Positions 8,277-11,828 of a stretch of DNA of 11,828 bases are shown in pieces; position 1 is the first letter of the stretch, and the number at the start of each line of letters is the position of its first letter. The translations under genes were made by a program, and so were the position numbers. Location: positions 1 through 11,828 of the forward strand of contig VBDM01000114.1 in NCBI GenBank assembly GCA_005881355.1, read 5' to 3'. The notes under the pieces are model-generated. The model was given only the letters and a program-made list of their open reading frames with translations. It searched no databases and was not told the DNA's origin. The DNA comes from Betaproteobacteria bacterium. Lineage in GTDB: Bacteria > Pseudomonadota > Gammaproteobacteria > Burkholderiales > SG8-39.

Positions 8277-8292
8277 TGGGCCGAACGTTGCA
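8277..8292 (+). promoter_or_regulatory. epsA: Sigma-54 (RpoN) promoter candidate upstream of epsA
   Basis: TGGGCCG-AACG-TTGCA matches the consensus TGGCACG-N4-TTGCA at 10 of 12 defined positions and keeps the invariant GG (8278-8279) and GC (8290-8291) exactly ten bases apart. Predicted transcription start is near 8303. Sigma-54 together with the PrsK/PrsR two-component system is known to control PEP-CTERM genes in floc-forming Betaproteobacteria, which fits this locus. No enhancer site was identified. Confidence 0.6.
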
Positions 8293-8297
8293 CCCGA

Positions 8298-8323
8298 CCT
8301 TGGGTCACTAGTCGAGTGCAAGG
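8298..8323. repeat. Inverted repeat at the predicted epsA transcription start
   Basis: CCTTG (8298-8302), GGT, CACT (8306-8309), AGTCG, AGTG (8315-8318), CAAGG (8319-8323): nine complementary base pairs with a 3-base bulge. It overlaps the start predicted from the sigma-54 element, so it could be an operator or a 5' hairpin of the message. Confidence 0.45.
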
Positions 8324-8455
8324 TTAATGCATCTGTACAAACAATGACTTGCATGCATGAGGCCGTGCTGAACATCATTTTCCGTCATTTCACGTTTCTG
8401 TAATACACGATCTCCATATTACGGGCGACGATTCCCCGTCCGGAGGGAGGCACTT

Positions 8456-9269
8456 ATGGAAGCAGGCGAACACCAGCTCGCCGAACGGCGTCGGCCCGCA
8501 CCGCCTGCATTTCAATCTCTAGTTCAAGTGAACAGCGTTACATCCGGCAATGCTTCGCTACTGGGTCCGCTGGAGCTCGAAGCGCTCATGCTCAACGTGG
8601 ATGCCTCGCTGAGGGTGCACGCGCGACATCACTTTTTTACTTGGACACAGGGACTGCTGCAGAACCTGCTGAAGCATGAACTGCTGATCTGCGCGCTGCG
8701 CAACGCCGAGCCGATGTCGTTTCATGTGGACAGCTTTGCGACGTCGTCCGCCGAGCCCGCGCCCTTCGGCGATATGTTCCGCCAGGATACCTCGGTGGTG
8801 CCGCACCTCATCAAAACCTGGGAGGACAATTACTTCCAGCCCGTGGTCTGCGAAACGGGAAACGGGAGCGCTTTTCCCGGAAGCACGCTTGCGCGCGAGT
8901 TGAGCCGGATAGGAGCGAACGTCGTTCTCGCGCACGGAACCTACGATGTGTTCGGTAAGCTCGCGAGCTTCTTCACCTTCGCCTGTCAGTCGGGGACCGT
9001 CGGCCCCAGGCAAGCTTATCTTACCGAGGTGGTCGTGCCGTTCCTGCATCTGGCGTGGGTGCGCACCCAGATCAACCGGCCGGCTGAAAGCGCCGGTGCA
9101 AGTTCTCCGGGGGCCGGGCTTCTTACCGCTAGAGAGCAGGAAATCCTGAGGTGGGATCAGCCCGCTGACGGTGAAGAATCATGTGCAGAAAATTCTGCGC
9201 AAGTTGAATGTCCAGAACCGCACGCAGGCTGTGGGCAAGGCGCTGGCGCTGCGCATTCTCAGTATTTGA
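8456..9269 (+). pseudogene. epsA: LuxR-family exopolysaccharide regulator EpsA, broken by an out-of-frame deletion in the HTH
   Basis: ATG 8456 follows CGGAGGGAGG with 5 bases spacing. Residues 1-233 match the EpsA family of exosortase-B/PEP-CTERM loci: a ligand- or partner-binding N-terminal domain (GPLELEALMLNVDASLRVHARHHFF; HLAWVRT near 200), then the start of the LuxR HTH, LLTAREQEILRW, ending at W233 (9152-9154). The reading frame then switches. From 9156 the +1 frame encodes ISPLTVKNHVQKILRK, then LNVQNRTQAVGKALALRILS, the standard EpsA C-terminus, with TGA at 9267-9269. About 15 residues between the two blocks (turn and first HTH helix) are absent, equal to roughly 44 missing bases. 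Translation in the original frame instead runs to 9682, across the start of the next gene. If real, the regulator cannot bind DNA normally. Confidence 0.85.
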
Positions 9270-9344
9270 GCGCAGTTGCGCCGCCAAACCACGTAGTTCC
9301 AACCACCCATTCCCGCGGGGCGACGCGTTCGAATTGTTGTCATC

Positions 9345-9372
9345 TTGACTTCCTAAGCTCGGGACCTGTAAC
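9345..9372 (+). promoter_or_regulatory. Candidate sigma-70 promoter for the PEP-CTERM gene
   Basis: TTGACT (9345-9350) matches five of six -35 bases and TGTAAC (9367-9372) four of six -10 bases, 16 apart, with a predicted start near 9379. The -10 box lies inside a set of ACCTG repeats. This suggests the PEP-CTERM gene can be transcribed independently of epsA. Confidence 0.45.
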
Positions 9373-9386
9373 GACCTGGAGCAGGT
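9364..9386. repeat. ACCTG direct and inverted repeat over the PEP-CTERM promoter
   Basis: ACCTG occurs at 9364-9368 and 9374-9378, exactly one helical turn apart, and its inverse CAGGT at 9382-9386. The cluster covers the candidate -10 box and start site, the position expected of an operator. Which protein would bind is unknown. Confidence 0.35.
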
Positions 9387-9407
9387 TCATTTTGAAAGGA
9401 GAAGTAC

Positions 9408-10223
9408 ATGAAGCTGAAACTCAAACTCAAGGCATTTGCCGCGTCGCTCGTGCTGGCAGCGGCGTCCGGCCAGGCTGGCGCTACGATCCAGACCGGCGCC
9501 AACGGCGAGCTGTTTCTAACCGTCGTTTCCTCCGACAACCTGGTCTCGTTCACCAAGGACCTAGGCATTACCATGGACAGCTTCCTGTCGGGCTTCGCCG
9601 GGGCTTCCGTCAGCCTGTCGACCGACGCGGCGTGGAATCAGTTTCTTCAGCTGGTCACCAATCCCGCGACCATGATCTTTAGCGTCGCGGCGCTGAACCC
9701 GAGCGGAACCGCGTCTACTGCCGGCAGCATCAGTGCGATTACAACCGTTGCACCCGGGACTTCGGCCGCGACCATGATGCAGGCGACAACCAACACCCAA
9801 TTAACGACCGGGGTCCAGTCGGCTGCGAGCGGTTACATCACCGCGGTCAACGCATTGCAGTCGGGCGTGGCCGACGGCTCGAGTCTTTCGCAGGCCGGAA
9901 CGAGCGCTTTCGCGCTGAACAGCAACAATGCGTTCAACTCGTTTTTGAACGGACAGGCGAGCTTCAATCAGTTCGGGACCATCGGCAACGCCCTGAGCGT
10001 GTTCCTGGTGGCAAACGGAAGCGGTGGAGCCGGGGGTTCGATCACGGCGAATCAACTCTTTTCGGGGAATGGATTGACCGCTGCGAATTTTCTTCTGACG
10101 GCCGGCGGTCAGTTCTCCGCTACGTCAACGGCCCCCGTTCCGGAACCCGGCAGCTGGGCCATGCTCCTGGCGGGCCTGCTCGCGGTGGGTGCTATCGCGC
10201 GTCGCCGTATGTCGTCGTCGTGA
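9408..10223 (+). CDS. PEP-CTERM sorting-domain protein, secreted, low charge
   Basis: The 271-residue protein has an AAAGGAGA ribosome-binding site 5 bases before ATG 9408. MKLKLKLKAFAASLVLAAAS begins a signal peptide with likely cleavage near AGA (residue 25). The C-terminus is a classic PEP-CTERM signal: VPEP (244-247), a hydrophobic helix (about 250-264), and RRR (265-267). Exosortases recognise this signal and process the protein during export alongside exopolysaccharide. The body (26-240) is rich in Ser, Thr, Ala, Gly, Asn and Gln, lacks Cys and His, and has no Lys or Arg between K50 and R265. Phe/Asn segments recur (NAFNSFLNGQASFNQFG). No enzymatic domain is visible; a matrix or floc-structural role is likely. 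It lies in an exopolysaccharide locus with epsA and epsL. Confidence 0.93.
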   Translation: MKLKLKLKAFAASLVLAAASGQAGATIQTGANGELFLTVVSSDNLVSFTKDLGITMDSFLSGFAGASVSLSTDAAWNQFLQLVTNPATMIFSVAALNPSGTASTAGSISAITTVAPGTSAATMMQATTNTQLTTGVQSAASGYITAVNALQSGVADGSSLSQAGTSAFALNSNNAFNSFLNGQASFNQFGTIGNALSVFLVANGSGGAGGSITANQLFSGNGLTAANFLLTAGGQFSATSTAPVPEPGSWAMLLAGLLAVGAIARRRMSSS

Positions 10224-10286
10224 TGACGCGCGAGAGAGCACAAGCAGCCAACACCTGATTTGACACGTCGCTGTCGCCGGCCCGCA

Positions 10287-10309
10287 GCAGTCGTCGCGGG
10301 GGCGACTGC
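10287..10309. repeat. Stem-loop 1 after the PEP-CTERM gene
   Basis: GCAGTCG (10287-10293) and CGACTGC (10303-10309) form a perfect 7-bp stem with a 9-base loop. No T run follows. Together with the next hairpin it fills the space between the PEP-CTERM and protease genes. Confidence 0.5.
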
Positions 10310-10310
10310 A

Positions 10311-10345
10311 GGCCGTGACCGGCTCTCGTCGCGCCGGTCACGGTC
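10311..10345. repeat. Stem-loop 2, 11-bp perfect stem before the CPBP protease gene
   Basis: CCGTGACCGGC (10313-10323) and GCCGGTCACGG (10333-10343) form an 11-bp stem with a 9-base loop, extendable by a G-T and a G-C pair. The absence of a T tract argues against simple intrinsic termination. It may protect the abundant PEP-CTERM message from 3' decay or lower readthrough into the protease gene. Confidence 0.55.
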
Positions 10346-10406
10346 GCGTTGGGGATTGCGTGCGTCGCGATAATGCCGCGAAAATCCCACTTCATTCCCC
10401 GGCCTT

Positions 10407-11117
10407 GTGCCGAATCCGATTCGCCCGAATCATCGTTCTAAAGTCTCGGTCCCGGCGCATCCGATTGTGACCCGGGCGACCCCGTTCGCCATCTTCATCG
10501 CGTCTGTTGCGCTATCCTCGCTCATACCTGAATTCGACCCACCCGCGCGGGACTTGCGCTGGCTGAGCATATTCCGGGACGCCGTGATTGTCTGTGCGCT
10601 CGCCTACTTTTGGCCGAGCTACGGCGAGTTACGGGCGCCGGGCGATACCAAGTGGCATCATTGGTTGCTCGCCTTGGTTTCAGGGCTTGCGGTTTTTGTG
10701 GTCTGGATTCACTTCGATCACGGCTGGGCGGTCATCGGTCAGACCCGGGGCTTCGATCCGACCGACCCGGCGGGCGGTATCGAACCGCCTCTTGCGGCCT
10801 TACGGCTCCTCGGCTTCGCGCTCGTAGTTCCCGTGATGGAGGAGCTCTTCTGGCGGTCGTTCCTTCTGCGCTGGCTCGATTCCCGTGATTTCATCGCCGC
10901 TGATCCGCGGCGGGCAAGTCCGCGCGCACTCGCGCTTTCAACTGCGCTGTTCGCATCCGAGCATTCGCTTTGGTTCGCGGGGCTGATAGCGGGTCTTACT
11001 TATAATTGGATATATGTCCGCACCCGAAATTTGTGGATCCCGATCGCATCGCACGCAATGACCAATGGCGCACTGGGGATCTGGATTCTTGCTACCCGAA
11101 ACTGGGCGCTGTGGTGA
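10407..11117 (+). CDS. Exosortase-associated CPBP/CAAX-type intramembrane protease homologue
   Basis: The 236-residue membrane protein belongs to the CPBP (Abi/Rce1-like) family and resembles the CAAX-protease-related proteins found in PEP-CTERM/exosortase loci. All three active-site motifs are present: EELFWR (E145, E146, R150), LFASEH (H186 in FxxxH), and SHAMTN (H216, N220). Hydrophobic segments lie at about 24-40, 55-70, 85-102, 131-148, 174-192 and 210-228. Its likely role is proteolysis within the membrane of the sorting system, perhaps on PEP-CTERM tails; the substrate is not proven for this family. The start is GTG 10407 with no strong ribosome-binding site, so a later start remains possible. 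The epsL start lies only 7 bases after its stop, suggesting translational coupling. Confidence 0.85.
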   Translation: MPNPIRPNHRSKVSVPAHPIVTRATPFAIFIASVALSSLIPEFDPPARDLRWLSIFRDAVIVCALAYFWPSYGELRAPGDTKWHHWLLALVSGLAVFVVWIHFDHGWAVIGQTRGFDPTDPAGGIEPPLAALRLLGFALVVPVMEELFWRSFLLRWLDSRDFIAADPRRASPRALALSTALFASEHSLWFAGLIAGLTYNWIYVRTRNLWIPIASHAMTNGALGIWILATRNWALW

Positions 11118-11124
11118 GGCGCCG

Positions 11125-11828
11125 GTGACGCCGTGCCGCTCGGCACGGGACCGGACATGTTATTGGCTGCAAGGCATGGGCGCGGCCATCGTCGCGGCCG
11201 GCCTTCTGATGCCGGTAACGAAGGCTTTTGCACTATGGGACGACAAACTCAAGTTGTTCGTCGAGGAAAAAATCACCCACGACGATAACGTATTCCGCCT
11301 GTCCAAGAACGTAGATCCTGCGACTATCGGGTTGCCTTCGAGCGGCGATACTTACCGCACTACCTCGCTCGGGTTCAACCTCGACGCACCGGTGAGCCGA
11401 CAGCGTTTCCAAGCTGGCTTGACGTGGAACAATACCCGCTATAACCAATTTACCGGACTCGACCTCACCGGGATATACCGCAACCTCCGCGCTGGCTTCT
11501 TTCGCGAACATTCAGGGCAGGACTCCCGATCCACTTAAGACTCGGCAGGCCTTTTTCAACGCAGCCTTTCTCGTCACGCCGCGCTGGCGGCTCCAGGGGG
11601 GCTTAAACAGGCTCGAGCAAACGAACGGCGATCCAACGCGCCGAACCAATGACATCGATATCGTCAATACTGACCTCACCGTAAGCTACATCACTCCGGC
11701 CAATAACTCGGTCGGCCTCACTACGCGGGTCGAGGATGGTCGCTTCCCGAATCGGGAGATTGTCACCGGGAGTCCTTTCGACAACGAGTACCGCCAATAC
11801 AGCGCCGGCATCGTGGCCGATTGGACCA
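11125..11828 (+). pseudogene. epsL: Exopolysaccharide outer-membrane protein EpsL, frameshifted by an internal deletion and cut by the right edge
   Basis: GTG 11125 lies 7 bases after the protease stop, with GAGG over that stop codon; ATG 11176 is an alternative start. A signal peptide (GAAIVAAGLLMPVTKAFA) precedes LWDDKLKLFVEEKITHDDNVFRLS, the typical start of EpsL beta-barrel proteins of PEP-CTERM/exopolysaccharide loci. The first frame is recognisable to LDLTG (about 11470), then degenerates and stops at 11538. From 11471 the +1 frame resumes the family sequence: GYTATSALASFANIQGRT, then PDPLKTRQAFFNAAFLVTPR, and it remains open to base 11828. The stretch of roughly 20 residues expected between the blocks is missing, with a loss of 3n+2 bases. 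EpsL is thought to form the outer-membrane exit or anchoring component for the polysaccharide. As written the gene gives only a truncated, non-functional product. Confidence 0.82.

Larger units (their letters stand above)
8081..8455. other. Divergent regulatory region between the priming transferase and epsA
   Basis: These 375 bases hold no gene I can support. They carry a sigma-54 promoter candidate facing epsA (8277-8292), an inverted repeat at its predicted start site (8298-8323), the palindrome CACGGTAACGTG (about 8136-8147), and paired TGCAT elements (ATGCAT near 8328, TGCATGCAT near 8350). The leader from the predicted start to epsA would be about 150 bases. Confidence 0.55.

Noticed and set aside
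9155..9682. Continuation of the epsA reading frame into the PEP-CTERM gene as a real fusion domain
   Set aside because: The translated sequence is shadow-like, whereas the +1 frame gives the known EpsA C-terminus and then the PEP-CTERM protein; this is a frameshift product.

Overview
The window looks like chromosomal DNA from a GC-rich betaproteobacterium. This rests on protein character (a PhoB with the DWILP motif, an Mrp/ApbC with an N-terminal MIP18 domain) and on an EpsA/EpsL/PEP-CTERM exopolysaccharide locus of the type described with exosortase B in Betaproteobacteria. The species assignment is inference.

Left part (1-3747): a membrane-anchored class III nucleotide cyclase, cut by the left edge and read leftwards, stands back to back with apbC (iron-sulfur cluster carrier). 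After a 400-base gap follows a fold-type III PLP-dependent ornithine/lysine-type decarboxylase. That gap carries a near-consensus sigma-70 promoter and a 21-codon open frame behind a perfect Shine-Dalgarno sequence, which looks like a leader peptide. A strong intrinsic terminator closes the decarboxylase unit.

Middle (3878-6599): three signalling genes point right. A soluble receiver-histidine kinase and a NarL-type LuxR response regulator form one two-component pair. A PhoB-type regulator without an adjacent phoR follows.

Right part (6617-11828): a polysaccharide/protein-sorting locus. A polyprenyl-phosphate hexose-1-phosphate transferase (first step of exopolysaccharide assembly) reads leftwards. 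Divergent from it are epsA (LuxR-type regulator), a PEP-CTERM secreted protein, a CPBP-family protease related to those of exosortase loci, and epsL (outer-membrane polysaccharide protein, cut by the right edge). A good sigma-54 promoter candidate precedes epsA. The expected logic is that EpsA and sigma-54 control polysaccharide synthesis and the co-secreted PEP-CTERM protein. The exosortase itself is not in the window.

The most striking observation is that epsA and epsL are each broken by a short out-of-frame internal deletion. Both deletions shift the frame in the same direction, and both junctions read GGGAT, while the genes between and beside them are intact. This is either recent decay of the exopolysaccharide programme, a phase-variation-like event, or a shared sequencing or assembly error.
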